Source: Roridomyces roridus (taxonomy: Eukaryota > Basidiomycota > Agaricomycetes > Agaricales > Mycenaceae). Taken from it: DNA of 64,000 bases. Below, piece by piece: positions 34,018 through 46,423 of this stretch (position 1 is its first letter; each line of letters opens with the position of its first letter). Below the pieces are notes generated by a model. The model ran no database searches, was not told the origin of the DNA, and saw only the letters and a list, made by a program, of their open reading frames with translations. The position numbers and the translations under genes were made by a program. Where the stretch lies: contig JARKIF010000145.1 of assembly GCA_029378245.1 (NCBI GenBank), forward strand, positions 1 through 64,000, read 5' to 3'.

Positions 34018-34337
34018 AGTGCTGTGAATGCAGACATGGATTTAATGTGCAGCCAAGACTTGGGTGTACTGTTGAGATTTCAAGAGGAACTGCGCAGGAG
34101 CTGACAGTCGGAGTGACGCCGACGGAGTTGGAGAGAACACGTTGAGAACACGATCATGTGACTCTGTCGGTAAACTGCCGGCAATTCTTTTCTCCTGATT
34201 TGACTTTTCACTCCAAAGGCTTTCGTCCGGAGGCTCTGAGCAGTGAGCATGCACAGCTCGACATTTTATGGGAGAGTACTGATAATAATTACACGAGCAC
34301 TACTACTTGTAACTTGCGGCAATAGATCTTCTATCCT

Positions 34338-36442
34338 TCAACCGCGCCGCGTCAATTCCACAAGCAACGGCCCACGCGTAGCCGTAAAGTAATCACAGAC
34401 AGTCTCTGTCCACGCTGCACCGTCGAATCCCTCCGCGAAACGGACCTCGAATGCCTTGAGCAGAAAAATAATGACAGCTTGGACCTCGCGCCGCGCCAAA
34501 TGTTGTCCAACGCAGTTCGCAGGACCTTGCGAGAACGGCATGAACGCCGACGCATTATGTTTCAATGCGAGATCCGAAGAGGGGAGCCATCTATCTGGAA
34601 CAAACTCGGCTGGGCGAGAGAAGTAGTCGGAGCGTCGATGGAGGACGTATGTCGGCATGTACACACTAGTGCCTTCAGGGATATATCTGGAGGGCGTCAG
34701 TTGATATTGGCGCTTCAGAATGAATTATACATACTTTCCCGCGATATCTCTGCCCCCGCCACTGTTGAGGTGGACCTGTCTTGTCCCGCCGTTCACAGGA
34801 GCAGGTGGGAAAAGACGGAGAGTTTCGTTGCTAATAGCAGCTCAATCCGATGTTCAAGAAACTTCAAGGCACACTTACATGCATGCAGACAAGAAAACGC
34901 ACTGTTGGTGCTTGGAAAAGTCCACTAAGTCGTCCTCCACAACAAACGTGTCATCAATCTCCTGCTGAACGCGTTTGTAACATTGGTCGTTGGAAACAAG
35001 GCACCACATCAGGCTTGCCAGCAGATGGGCAACCGTGTCGGAGGCAGCAATAATAGCAACGATTCCATCAGCCGCAGCATCTTGGAGTGTTGGTTTTTGC
35101 TTTTCAAGCCCTTCTTCATCGGCCTGCAAGTTGACCATGAGATACAACAGGAGGTAAGAGGAATGGGAAAGATTTACGATGTGATACCAAAGATCCTTTG
35201 CATGGGTTGCTCCGGTCTTGATACGATGAGTGGCAAGCCCCTGACCGAGGTCGTTGAATTCTTGAATCGATCTTTGGACCATCGGAAGGAGATTGAACAA
35301 CCCCAAAATCCACGGAATGTTCCCCAAGATGATGGATGCTCTGGTGAGATGGTTAGCGTGTATCGCAGAATATGGCACTTGAACGCACGCGAAGAATGAA
35401 TGTATTTTATCACTCAATCCGTGTGTATCCTTGCCTTGCTGCAGCATCTCAAACACTCCACCGAATCTGAGAAAGATGAGTTGGCTGCCAGTATACAAGA
35501 ACAAAACTTACGCCAAGTCTGTCACAGTCATTCAGCCGTGAAAAATGTCGAAAAAAATTGCTTACCGCCCATGAAATCATATCTAAAGACAGTGAGAGGA
35601 GAACGAATGGAAAGAAACATCCCATGCGTGAAAAATTCAAACCACAACGCCAAATCGACTGCTGTTCCCTTCGGCTGCTCGCCCAGACAAGTCACCAGTT
35701 GGGCCGCGCGCTTCTGGATGACCGGGTCGTAATCACGTAGCGACGCCATGGCCCGATTCCATGCACGACGCTTCCTTGCATGAGCTTCACCGATCAGAGA
35801 GAGGATTGGCGGTGGCGTAGACGGGTCCCGTCCAGTTTCGTAGACTGACCAAACCCGGAACCGTCATTACAAACTTCCTGGTGCAAAAATCCAAACTCAC
35901 ACCGTCCCTTGACAAGTCCGCCAGTACTTAATATCTGAGACGCAGCGGCCGCGTCGGCGATCGAGAGTTCGTCGGGTCCTATCCACGTATAAATGGTGCT
36001 TATCGGTGGAAGTGGAGACCTACCTGTTCTTACATACGGGCCGTATGCATCGTGGAGCTTCTTCAGGTACAGATGTCGTTTCCCCCGCGCGGCAACTGCG
36101 GCACCCCACAGCTTGGAGACTTTGCAAATAGCTGGACCGGGATATTGAGCCAGGGGATGGAACGGAGAAAGTCGGTACAAGACGATGGAGAGGCTCAACG
36201 ATCCCCAGAACACGGTGTAGCTGAGGAAGACTCGTAGAAAGGATATTGGTCCTCCGAAGCAGAGGATTAGAGCTGCAGGCTCGAGGGAGAGGAACAGAAG
36301 CGGTGTTTTGGCGCTGTGAGGCTCGAATTTGTAGAAATAGAGGTGATTCAACTGTGAGCGGGAATATTTAGACAAGTTTTGTACATGGACATGGACGCAC
36401 CAAGCCGAGAGCAATTGCGTAGGAGAGGAGGGAAGAGTCCAT
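34338..36442 (-). CDS. Cytochrome P450 C (subfamily 2)
   Basis: Starts at 36442 with MDSSLLSYAIALGL in a short first exon and ends at 34338. It has SPFHPLAQYPGP, FGGVFEMLQQG, the I-helix AASDTVAH (Val replaces the usual second Thr), EXXR as ETLR and the heme loop FSQGPANCVG. A 17-nt exon and a 7-nt micro-exon (35512-35518) encode the YDFMGDLA region, as in E-H. It is the only subfamily-2 member on the minus strand. A TATA-like tatatata run lies near 36643-36652, about 200 bp upstream. The substrate is unknown; the Val in the I-helix could alter oxygen activation. Confidence 0.85.
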
Positions 36443-36893
36443 AAGCGCTAGAGGAAATGAGGATATTAAGACCGACTTGAAGGCTGCACAATTGTATTGC
36501 GCGTCTACTTGAGTCACAGTGGGCGGCACCGGGCGGGTTGCGGATGGACAGAAAAGATGACCTACACGGGCATCCAGGCAGCACCAAGTTGACAGCACCG
36601 GTGATGCGAAGCTAGGGCTATGGGCGCTGTCTCTAGTACGTGTATATATAGAGAGAGATGAATTTCTCGCCGCCCGAAAAAGGAACATACCTGCGGTGAG
36701 AGGGCATAGTAGCTTTGAACCGTCGCCTCCGAGGAAAGATCAGGTAGCGTCGGACGGTGTCAGCGCGAAGATCAATGCATGTCCTGTGTTCACCGGCCAA
36801 TCACCCGCAGCGAGGAAAGATATTTGCTGTTGCAGTCAAAGCCAAAGATAATGACAGGCAGGATCCCGGGACTTAGCTGAAAAGACAACCACC
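36443..36893. promoter_or_regulatory. Promoter-side spacer of P450 C
   Basis: About 450 bp without a gene upstream of P450 C. A gtgtatatatagagagag stretch near 36641-36658 could serve as a TATA-type element for the minus strand. Confidence 0.4.
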
Positions 36894-37250
36894 GCGTCGA
36901 GAATACCATGGCGGGCTGGAGATTTGGCTCAAATCGACACCGTTGCGTCCAAACTCCAGATAGCAGGCGGTTGACTGAAACAACAAACCACCGAGTCGAG
37001 ATAGCGCGAGATTTTGCTCAGACGACAAATGCTGCGGCGAAATGCCAAGAGGAGGCCGCGGAGAGTTGGTTTCCAAACGGCATGACGCTCCGTCGAAATG
37101 GCAAGACAGGGCCGCGAGAATTGGTTCGAGCGACATGCCGCTGCGTCAAAAATTGCAAGACGGGGCCGCGAGACTTGGCTCAAAACGACAGCCAGCGCCT
37201 TAAGATAGTAGGACGGGATCGCGAAAGACTGAGCAAAAACCGTGTCGAGT
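36894..37250. repeat. Degenerate minisatellite, ~53-bp units
   Basis: About seven diverged units follow one another. The clearest share ggccgcgaga, ttggctcaaa or variants, then cgac, then cgtcgaaa or cgtcaaaa and gcaagac. Successive landmarks stand about 50-57 bp apart (for example near 37055, 37110 and 37165). The array is non-coding in the sense that no ORF reads through with a recognised product. It lies between the divergent P450 genes C and D. Confidence 0.6.
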
Positions 37251-37978
37251 TCTCCAGGGATCGCTGGAATGAGAGCCGCGGGTCTACATGATAGACACGT
37301 CACAACAGCGATAAAGTCGAAAGCATCACAACAGGAAAGTAATGCGTCGGACATGGCAGTGCATATTGCATTCGGGTATAGATTTGGTATAGAGGACAGA
37401 CGATGTTGTGAGATCGTGCGACAATTGAAAGACTCACCAATTGGAGCCAGGCGAAGGAGGCACCCCCGTGGTACCTGACGCGGCAAACCCAGCCACACCG
37501 TCTTCCGTCAAGCCCAACGTAGCCTACGTCCGAGGCCTTCTTCTACCAGTAGATGCGTGCATCGTTGCGTGGCGCATCGTGGGGAGCGTCCAGCCAAAGA
37601 GGCGAAAAATCGCGCGAATTCGGTGTTGTTGGTGCGCGTCCGAGTCGCGCTTGTGGTGGTCAAGAGGAAAGCCTTGATGGGGGCCGAGCACATGCGTAAA
37701 TTGGTCATCTCCGGTACAGCCCCGTTCCGACATCAGGCCGATCACTTGCCGATCACAAACCAAACACAACAAGGCACGAGCCGAACCTAATCTCAGTCTA
37801 CCACCGCCCTCGCCGCTACCTTATCATATTGGCTTTAAGGAACGGACTGCGCCTACTTATCTCAGATTTCAAGCCAGGGCACGGCCCGTCCCGTGACCGG
37901 CTCCGAGCCGACAGCTACCTATACCCGGTACCGAGTCCGACGTCGTGAATGATTCGTGATCGAATGCCATCTTGAACC
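37251..37978. promoter_or_regulatory. Upstream region of P450 D
   Basis: About 730 bp with no supported gene. It contains the promoter of P450 D. Confidence 0.4.
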
Positions 37979-40014
37979 ATGCCACCAACTCACACTCCAG
38001 AAACGCGCTCCGTAGTGCTAGCAGCCCTCCTCGGTCTGGTACGGTTTCTCATCCAAACTCCCTCTACGCCACTGATGAATCTTCTCAGCTCAATCACCTC
38101 TACTTTCACCGGTTCCCACCAAAAAGCGCCGAAAGACCAATCCTCTTCCTCATCGCCCAACCCGTCCTCTTACTCATCGCGGTATCCGCACCAATATCGC
38201 TCGCTCGAATCCTCGTTACATACTTTACCTTCCTATCCACGCTCAGCGCCTCCATTGTCGTGTACCGACTTTCACCTTGGCACCCGCTCGCTCACATACC
38301 CGGTCCTGTCTTGTACAAGATCACCAAACTATGGAGTACGTGGATCGTAGCGAGTGGCCAATCGCATCGCGTCACCAAGGCGCTGCACGAAGACTACGGA
38401 GGCTTTGTAAGGACGGGTGAGCTGACGCCTATCGGCGGTTTTCCGAGTTTGAAACTAATAGACTTGCAGGACCGAACGAGATTTCCGTCATCGAGGTCGA
38501 TGCTGTCAAGGCCGTCTTTGGAACAGGTGGATTTCCCAAGGGCGAATGTGAGCCAATCCGTTTATTCACTGGTCTATTGTTATTCACTGTCGCGCAGACT
38601 ACGACTCACGCAAAGACCCCAGGCTGACCTCCAGCAATCTTCTTATTCTGCGAGGCGAAGCTCACAGTCACCGACGCCGCATCTGGAATCGCGGGATGAG
38701 CACAGAGTCCATCGACGAGTACGAATCCGCCATTCTGGCAAAACGCGTCAACCAGTTTATGGACAAACTCGAGGGATTGCAAGGCACGCCGTTCGATATC
38801 TCCGCGTGGTTTGGGTACTTTACGTTTGATGTCATGGGCGATATGGCATTTGGAGGTGGGTTTGAGATGCTCCGAGATGGTGGGGACAAGGAGGGACTCT
38901 GGGCGTTGATCAAGAGCGGGGGAAAGTAAGTCGCTCGGTCTTTTGCTTCATTTTTTTTTTTGATTCATGGCTTTGCAGAAGTCTGGCCATCGTTTCACAA
39001 ATTCCTTGGTGAGTCGTTCGTTTCTCCATACATCTCAGCCGCAACCAATTATGTAACAGGATAGCTCCGCTCCTTCAAAAAATCCCGGGTGCCACCCAGG
39101 GAATCAAACGACTTCGTGGATTCGGTGCGGCGTGTGCTATGGAGCGCATCAAGGCCGGGGCTCAAGTCAAGGATTTGTGGTATCACCTGGTAAATCTATG
39201 GCCCTTTGGGTTGATTCGTCGGTTGATTCTTATTAAGACAGACGAAGTTGGACTGGAGAAAAGCAAGCCACAGATATCAGATGTCGCTGCGGACGGAGTA
39301 TTGAGTATTGTTGCTGGGTCTGATACGACGTCGACTGTGCTCGCTGCGTGTGTAACCTTTTCTTGTTACATCCCACCCTCACATCGCCCGCAGCTTCATA
39401 TGGCTCCTCCTCTCCCACCCGGACGTCTATCGACGCGTACAAGCAGAAATCGATTCCGTTTACTCAGATGTTGAATCGACGCTAGATTCGAGCAAGCATG
39501 CAGACTTGAAGCTCCTCACGGCGTGCTTGTAAGTTGATCATTTTTGCCTAGCTAAAGAAGCTGGATTTTGTGTAGGAACGAAAGCCTACGACTCCAACCT
39601 TCAGTACGCACGAATGGCCCTCGTCAGGTTCCGGAAGGGCAAGGGAAAATGATCGCTGGTCAGTTCGTCCCCGAATACACCCAGATCTACATCCCGCCGT
39701 ATTCTCTCCATCGGAACCCCGAATACTTTTCTGACCCGGAGAAATTCGATCCTGACCGCTGGCTGCGCCCCGAGTCGAGCGAGTTCACGCACAATAGCGC
39801 CGCATTCATACCCTTTTCGTATGGAGCAGCCAACTGCGTGGGCAAGGCGCTGGCGGCGAGGGAGATGACGATGGTTGCAAGTGCGCTTGTCAGGAGGTTT
39901 GAGATGCGTTTTGCGGAGGGGTTCGAGGAGCAATGTTGGGGTGATATGTTGTGTGATTATTTCATCACGAGCATTGAGGTGCCTTTGATGGTTGAAATTT
40001 CGCGTCGCCGATAG
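37979..40014 (+). CDS. Cytochrome P450 D (subfamily 1)
   Basis: Exon 1 is 37979-38038 and exon 2 starts at 38089; the stop is at 40012-40014. It has SPWHPLAHIPGP, I-helix AGSDTTS, EXXR ESLR and heme loop FSYGAANCVG. In this gene GYFTFDVMGDMAFGGG is one uninterrupted stretch, and IAGQFVPE is also uninterrupted, whereas A and B have introns at these three places. That points to precise intron loss in D. It pairs with the TmpA-like copy 2, only 44 bp away tail-to-tail. Confidence 0.88.
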
Positions 40015-40058
40015 ATACATACTTGGCCTGTACAAGGGGAACCAAAGTAATTATTTAA

Positions 40059-41668
40059 TCAAGAATCGAAGATGGCACCATATGCAGCAATGCCTCTGCT
40101 CTCCATCCCGTAGACCACCCGCCTCGTGAGCTTAGGGTTGGAGATGATGAACACCGCCTCAGCCTGCGACTCAACGACCAGTTTGTATGTAACAGCTACC
40201 ATGTCAGGCCGCCCGTCAGTGCGCGTATCTGCCAGTTATCATTGAAACCACGGAGAAGACACAACAATACACCAACTCACCCCAAATCCACGCATCCGGA
40301 TCAGCCTTGCGCACCATATCGACAATCTTCTTGCCGTATGTTACAGCCGGACTGGGCGTAGACCAAAAAATCCTCCGCGGGGTGACGTCTGCGTAGAATA
40401 ACGACAAACAGGGACCGATCCCCGAGCCTGTGGCGACGACTACGATCTTCTTGAACAACTTGGAGGTGTAGAGCAATCCGTGCATGGGCGCGCCGCGGAT
40501 CCACAGCTTGGTAGGTGGGTTGGTGATGCATTCGCGCGTCCAGTCCCCTGCGTTTGATACGACGATGGAGAAGCCTTTGGGACCGCTACCGCTGCCGTCG
40601 TCGTCCGGGATCGTAGCGAACGCGTGCCATTCCAACAGCGGACGTGTCGATACTTTGAGCCCGTAGAACGGCTGCATGTCGCGGTATTTGAAGTGCAGTC
40701 GAATTGCGTGGCTGGAGAGGACTTCGGGGTAGACGTCGTGCCGCCGGAGACGGCTCCAGGAGAGGAGCGAGCAACCTGTGGAGATGCAGAAGGTCCAGAA
40801 ACTGGCCGTGTTGATGAGGTAGCGTCCGAGACTTGGCGGACCGGGTTCCACAACGCGGTACTGGTTCGCTGCGAAGATGGAGTGCATCCAGAACGTCGCT
40901 AGGGCGATCCACCCGGAGTAGCGGTGGCCAGCCTCGAAGTAGTCGTGGTACCGCCGTCGGAGTACGGGGTGCGCGGCGGTGAGGATGAAGCAGAACATGG
41001 TCACGAGGATGTAGGATGTCGCGAGGTTGGCGACCGCCCATTTGCTGCTGCGGTCAGCGATGAAGTCCCGCGTCAGGACAGCCGTGTACATGATGTACCA
41101 GACCACCGCGGCTACGCCCGACCCGCTGTGACCTCCGCCGTAGTGGAAAACTTTGGCAAGACGCCGGCGGAGCCACAAGGGCGCTCCATGTGGGCACGCC
41201 ACGGCGATCTCGTAGAGGAGATTGACGAAGTTCTCTTGGCGGAAAAGAAGTGTGACCATAAGGTTGACCGAAGCCGCAGTTCCCATGTTCGGTGCGAGAG
41301 GATGGCCATCCTTCTTGACGACGATCACAATGAACGCAATCAAGTTGGCCGCGAAGATTACAGTGAAGATTTTGCGGTAGTATGAGAAGGCGATATCTGA
41401 AGGGCAGATGAGCGAGAGTCAAAAGTTCAAAGACAGAAATTTACGATAAAGCCAACGAGTAAGGCTGGATCTCCCGTGCTTCGCAGGAAGCTCCAACTCG
41501 GCGAGGTCAGACTTGACAATGGCCGAGGGCTCGACGGTAGCCTTCTCAACATGGCTGGAAGCCGTACTGGACGAGTCCGACTGGGGGGCGGTCGCCGGGA
41601 AAGCAAGGATCTCCTGCAAAAAGTCAGCATTGAACTGAGTGCGACACTGAACTCACCTGTTCAGTCAT
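40059..41668 (-). CDS. TmpA-like membrane flavoprotein/oxidoreductase, copy 2
   Basis: Same exon plan and protein layout as the copy at 31614-33215, starting at 41668 and stopping at 40059-40061. In the large exon I see only four residue differences across about 355 residues (T/I, N/K, A/V and H/N). The first two introns look identical. The last intron is diverged, and the last exon has a diverged patch followed by an identical end. Function as for copy 1. Confidence 0.8.
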
Positions 41669-43298
41669 CGAGCGAATCTTGGGATGAGGTGCGATGAACC
41701 ACCGCCGCATTTAAGCACGCCCTTACCGTACAGCAGGGACATGCAAAATTGGATAAGGTACACCAGGCTCTGGAATCACCATCGGTCTGGATGCACATTT
41801 GACACACGAACGCTGAGATTTCATATTGCAATGGGTGCTTTCCCGCCGATGGGACCTGAACGGGAAGGAATTTCTCGTGGTTGAATAAGCTATCTCGCGT
41901 TCTTTCCGTCTCGGCGTGGGGTTACAAGTCCGAAGTGACAGATAGAAGGCGGTCTGAAGAGTTGCCAGCAAGGTTTGAGAGAGCAACCGAGTCTGGGCAC
42001 TTCCCCAGTGGTGGCAGGTGTCGAACACCATCTCAAGCTCGTGAAACGTTGCTTGATGAGCACTGAGAATGGAAGGAAAGACGAAGCGGAAGTACACTGC
42101 ATGGGCCAAGGCCGCCACAGGGCGACGACGACGGTTTTCAGCAGTTTCAGTGCGGCATATTTCCGAGAGTTTTGCTGTAAGCAACAGCGAGCCGTCGGAG
42201 AAGCATTTGTGACAGCGAGGAGCGCAGGCACCCACGTTGAGATGGAGTGTATGCAAGAAAAAGCCAGTGGGAAAACCGGAACAGTCGCAGATGATTATCC
42301 ACATACAGGCCTACACTGGCCTACATTGGGAGCTCGGGAGACAACTCAGATAAGACCGCAGTAAGGGCTTGGCCCTTGCGCCGATTGTATTGTTTCTAAA
42401 TTCTCAGTATGTAGTGCGGAGATTCCAGTCTGTTGCCAACTTGCCAAGAATCACGCCAACATTGACCAGGCTTCGAAGCATTGTTGCACTGAGGGCTTTC
42501 AGACGAAAGCCTGACTGTGGGACCGGAATCGAGCGGAGCATGTGGGGGGAGACGGCAAAAGAATTGATAATAGTATTTGCCGGCAGATCATGATGCGCTC
42601 TCCTTTCTTCTAACTCCGTCTTGACTCCGCCGGAGACCTCCTTGCACAGTCACTGCACACGAAATTCAGGTAATGCCAAGCCTAGCCGGGATAGAGAATT
42701 CGAGCCGTCAGTCGGCGGTGTCCACCCGTCGTTCCGCTCGGACACTGTCTCCTCGCATGGGACAACGACAATTTACAGCAGAACCGGCAGGCATCGGCTT
42801 CCGTCCCAGTAGGCCCAAAGGACGGTTCAATTTAAGAAATTGGCACCGTCGAATTGCACGACACGACCCTCGTTCACACATGGTATGAAGTTGGTATGAA
42901 GCCGCTCTTGAGCAGAATAGGCCTAGCTTCGCATAATCGTCCTATCTGCGCCACCATTGGTGTCGGGAGGCGAACATTTAGACGCCACAGACAACAGGCA
43001 AAATTGTCTAACGCCCATGGTCCCAACTCAATGCCCCCGTAAACTCATTCTTCTTAGGTGTCTTGCAGTCGCATTGCAACCTTCTCTGACCCTTAATATG
43101 GTCTGGATTACAAGCGCTCATACCATGGTCATGGAGCGGAATGCTGGACGATGTGGACGTTTAACGCTCGATCAACCTTTTCTCGGTATGAATCTGCCGC
43201 CAACTCTGCGCCCGCCGCCAACCGCCACTTTAAACTCTTGCGCCACAAGGTAAACTTAGGTAGCCTTAGTAATGAAACCCTCCTTGCTTCCACCGCTC
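41669..43298. promoter_or_regulatory. Intergenic region upstream of P450 E
   Basis: About 1.6 kb. To about 41960 it is homologous to the region upstream of TmpA-like copy 1. From about 42370 it resembles spacers of the P450 array: aggctttcagacgaaagc near 42490, caggtaatgccaagcc at 42668 and cctagcttcgcataatcgtc near 42926 recur in other array spacers. No gene is supported. Confidence 0.55.
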
Positions 43299-45397
43299 AT
43301 GGATTCCTCCCTCTTCTCCGGGGCCATTGCCCTCAGTCTGGTACGCTTCTATACTATCTCTGGTCTCGATCTGATATTTACACAGTTGAATCACATCTAT
43401 TTTCACAAATTCGAGCCTCAGAGCGCCAAAATCCCCCTTCTGCTTCTATTGGTCGAGCCCGGAGCTGTGGTGCTCGTCCTCGGAGGACCTGTATGCTTGC
43501 TGCGACTCCTCTTCAGCTACATTGTCTTTTGGAGTTCGTTGAGCTTCTCCATCGTCTTGTATCGCCTTTCTCCGTTCCATCCTCTGGCTCAATATCCCGG
43601 CCCAACAATCTGCAAGGTCACTAAGCTGTGGGGTGTCACTGTTGCCGCGGGCGGGAAACAACATCTATACCTGAAGAAGATCCACGACCGATACGGACCG
43701 TATGTGAGAACAGGTAAGTGTCCATTCTGGCTTCCGCGTATAAGTGGCATTAATACCAGGACAGGACCCGACGAACTCTCTATCATCGACGCGGCTGCTG
43801 TTTCCCAAATATTGAATGCTGGGGGTCTCGTTAAGGGACGGTGTGAGTTTGCTTTCTTGTCCCACTGGCCCAAGCTTCTCACGACGGTTTGTTCAGTCTA
43901 TGAAAGTGGACGGCACCCGTCTACGCCGCCGACAATCGTCTCGTTGGTCGGCAAGGCGCATACAAGGAAGCGTCGTGTATGGAATCGAGCGATGGCGTCG
44001 CTCCGTGATTACGATCCGCTCATTCAGAAGCGCGCAGTGCAGTTGGTGACTCGACTGGGCGAACAGCGGACGGCAGTCAATTTGGCGTTGTGGTTTGAAT
44101 TGTTCACGTATGTGTTGATTTTCTCTTCGTTCTGCTCCGACTTTTTTCAGATATGATTTTATGGGCGGTAAGCGATTTGTTTCAACATCACTCGAGGCTG
44201 AATGACCTTGACAGACTTGGCGTACGTTTCCTTCGTTTATACCGGTCGCCGACTCATTTCCTTAGATTCGGTGGAGTGTTTGAGATGCTTCAGCAAGGCA
44301 AAGATACAGACGGATTGGGCGATAGAATACGCTCATTCATGACGTACGTTGTGCCATGTTCTGAAATATCGTACTGACCGCCTCGGCAGGGCATCCATCA
44401 TCCTGGGGAACATTCCGTGGATTTTTGGCTTGCTCAATCTTATTCCCATGGTCGGACGGACGATTCAAGAATTCAACGACCTCGGTCAGGGGCTTGCCAC
44501 TCGTCGTATCAAGACCGGAGCAATACACACGAAGGATCTGTGGTATCACATCGTCAATCTTCTTAATTTCTAACCATATCTTCCTGTATCTCATTGCGGA
44601 ATTGTAGGCGGACGAAGAAGGGGTTGAAAAGCAGAAACCGACTCTCCAAGATGCTGCGGCCGATGGGATCGTTGGCATTGTTGCTGCCTCCGACACAACT
44701 GCCCACCTCTTGACGAGCCTGATGTGGTGCCTTGTTTCCAACCCCAAATCTTACAAACGTGTTCAGCAGGAGATCGACGCTATGTTTGTTGTAGAAGACG
44801 ACTTGGTGGACTTTTCGAAGCACCAAAAGTGTGTCTTCTTGTCTGCATGCATGTAAGTGGGCCTTGAAGCTTGAAGTTTCTTAGACATCGGATTGAGTTG
44901 CTCTTAGCAACGAAACACTCCGTCTTTTCCCACCTGTCCCTGTGAATGGCGGCACAAGGCAGGCCCACCTCAACAGTGGTGGAGGAAGAATCATCGCGGA
45001 AAAGTACGTACAAAATCCGAAGCCCCAATATCCACTGACGCCGTGCAGATACATACCTGAGGGCACGAGTGTTTATATGCCGACATACGTCCTCCATCGA
45101 CGCCCCGACTACTTTTCTCGTCCGACCGAGTTTATGCCGGACAGATGGCTCGCCTCGTCTGACCTCGCACTCGAGCACAATACATCAGCATTTATGCCCT
45201 TCTCACAAGGTCCTGCGAATTGTGTCGGGCAACATTTGGCACGCCGTGAGGTCCAAGCGGTCATTATTTTCCTCCTCAAGACGTTTGAGGTGCGCTTTGC
45301 AAAGGGATTCGACGGTGCGGCGTGGCCAGAGACTGTCTGTGACTACTTTACGGCCACGCGTGGGCCGTTGCTCGTGGAATTGGACCGGCGCGTTTGA
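43299..45397 (+). CDS. Cytochrome P450 E (subfamily 2)
   Basis: Exons: 43299-43340, 43386-43713, 43765-43842, 43897-44107, 44151-44167, 44215-44221, 44266-44343, 44390-44552, 44608-44852, 44908-45003, 45049-45397; 537 residues. It has SPFHPLAQYPGP, I-helix AASDTTAH, EXXR ETLR and heme loop FSQGPANCVG near the C-terminus. Exons five and six are 17 and 7 nt long. Two residues (PK or KG) found in the other copies after GEQ are missing, in frame. The frame is open throughout. Membrane-anchored monooxygenase of unknown substrate; first member of the tandem E-F-G-H array. Confidence 0.9.
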
Positions 45398-46423
45398 AGA
45401 ATACAGTACTTCTAGAATTTATACAAAAGTAAATCGTGATACTCCGAGGAGTCACTTGTGGAATCACTGACTCAGAGCCTCCGGACGAAAATTTTGCGGA
45501 AATCCACAAAGAGGCTAGGACGATCAGATTCGCATGGAGAGAGATCATTTGATCGCCGACCTTGCCATCAGAGTCACATGATCGCGCTCTCCTTCTCACT
45601 CCGACCGTCACTGGACTTGCGTCAGACCGTGACTTTCTTGAAATCTCAACAGTACCAAGTCGTTGGAGCCAAGGGTTTGGGCTGCACGTGGAATTCAGGT
45701 AATGTCCAAGCCCCGCCGGGAGTCCGGGACAGCCGTCCGAATCAGTCGGCGGTGTCCACTGTCCTGGACGTCCGTTCCTTGACGCCAACGCTGTCTTTGC
45801 CTCATGGAACGTGAGACTACGGGACCCGCCATTGTTTCAAAATTCACCTTCCAAGTGAGCACAAAGGAGCAAAAGTGTCAACCGGTTCAAACTGGTGGCG
45901 TCGAATTCGACCCACATTTATGGCACCAGGTAGTATAAAACGCTTTTCAAGATTGGGGCGGCGGGAAATTCACCCCTTAAGTACAGCGTTCAAATTCGAT
46001 GTAGAACAGGCCTACGCTCGCATAATCGTCGCACCTGCGCTGTGAACACCACCCCGGTACACATGTACAGCCATCTACCATGCTCCCAAATACTTACCTG
46101 AGGCCAATCGGACTCCCAGGCCAGATTTCGGTACCAACTCAATGCCCCTTCAAATCCGTCGTCCCTGACTGTTTTTCTGTAGCATTGCAGCCTCGCTTCT
46201 GACCCTCAGTAACATCGTCTGGATTTCAAGCGGCATGCAGTTAAAGGACGATGCGAACGATCCAAGGACCGCGTCTAAAACCTTTTCTGGGTGGTTACTC
46301 TGCCTAGGCCTGCCGCGAACTCTGCGCCCGCACCAACCCCTGCTTCAACTCGGGGCCACAGGGTAAGATTGGGCAGCAATTAGTTTTAAAGGAACACCCG
46401 TTGTTGCTTCCGCTCGTCCGGTC
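45398..46423. promoter_or_regulatory. P450 array spacer E-F
   Basis: About 1 kb without a gene. It carries the conserved spacer blocks ctcagagcctccggacgaaa (near 45470), gagtcacatgatcgcgctct (45571-45590), caggtaatgtccaagcc and, nearer gene F, cgcataatcgtcgcacctgc. A TATA-like gtataaaacg lies near 45933. Confidence 0.55.

Noticed and set aside
34338..36442. P450 C as a pseudogene
   Set aside because: All exons, the micro-exon and the EXXR and heme motifs are in frame; only the I-helix is slightly unusual.
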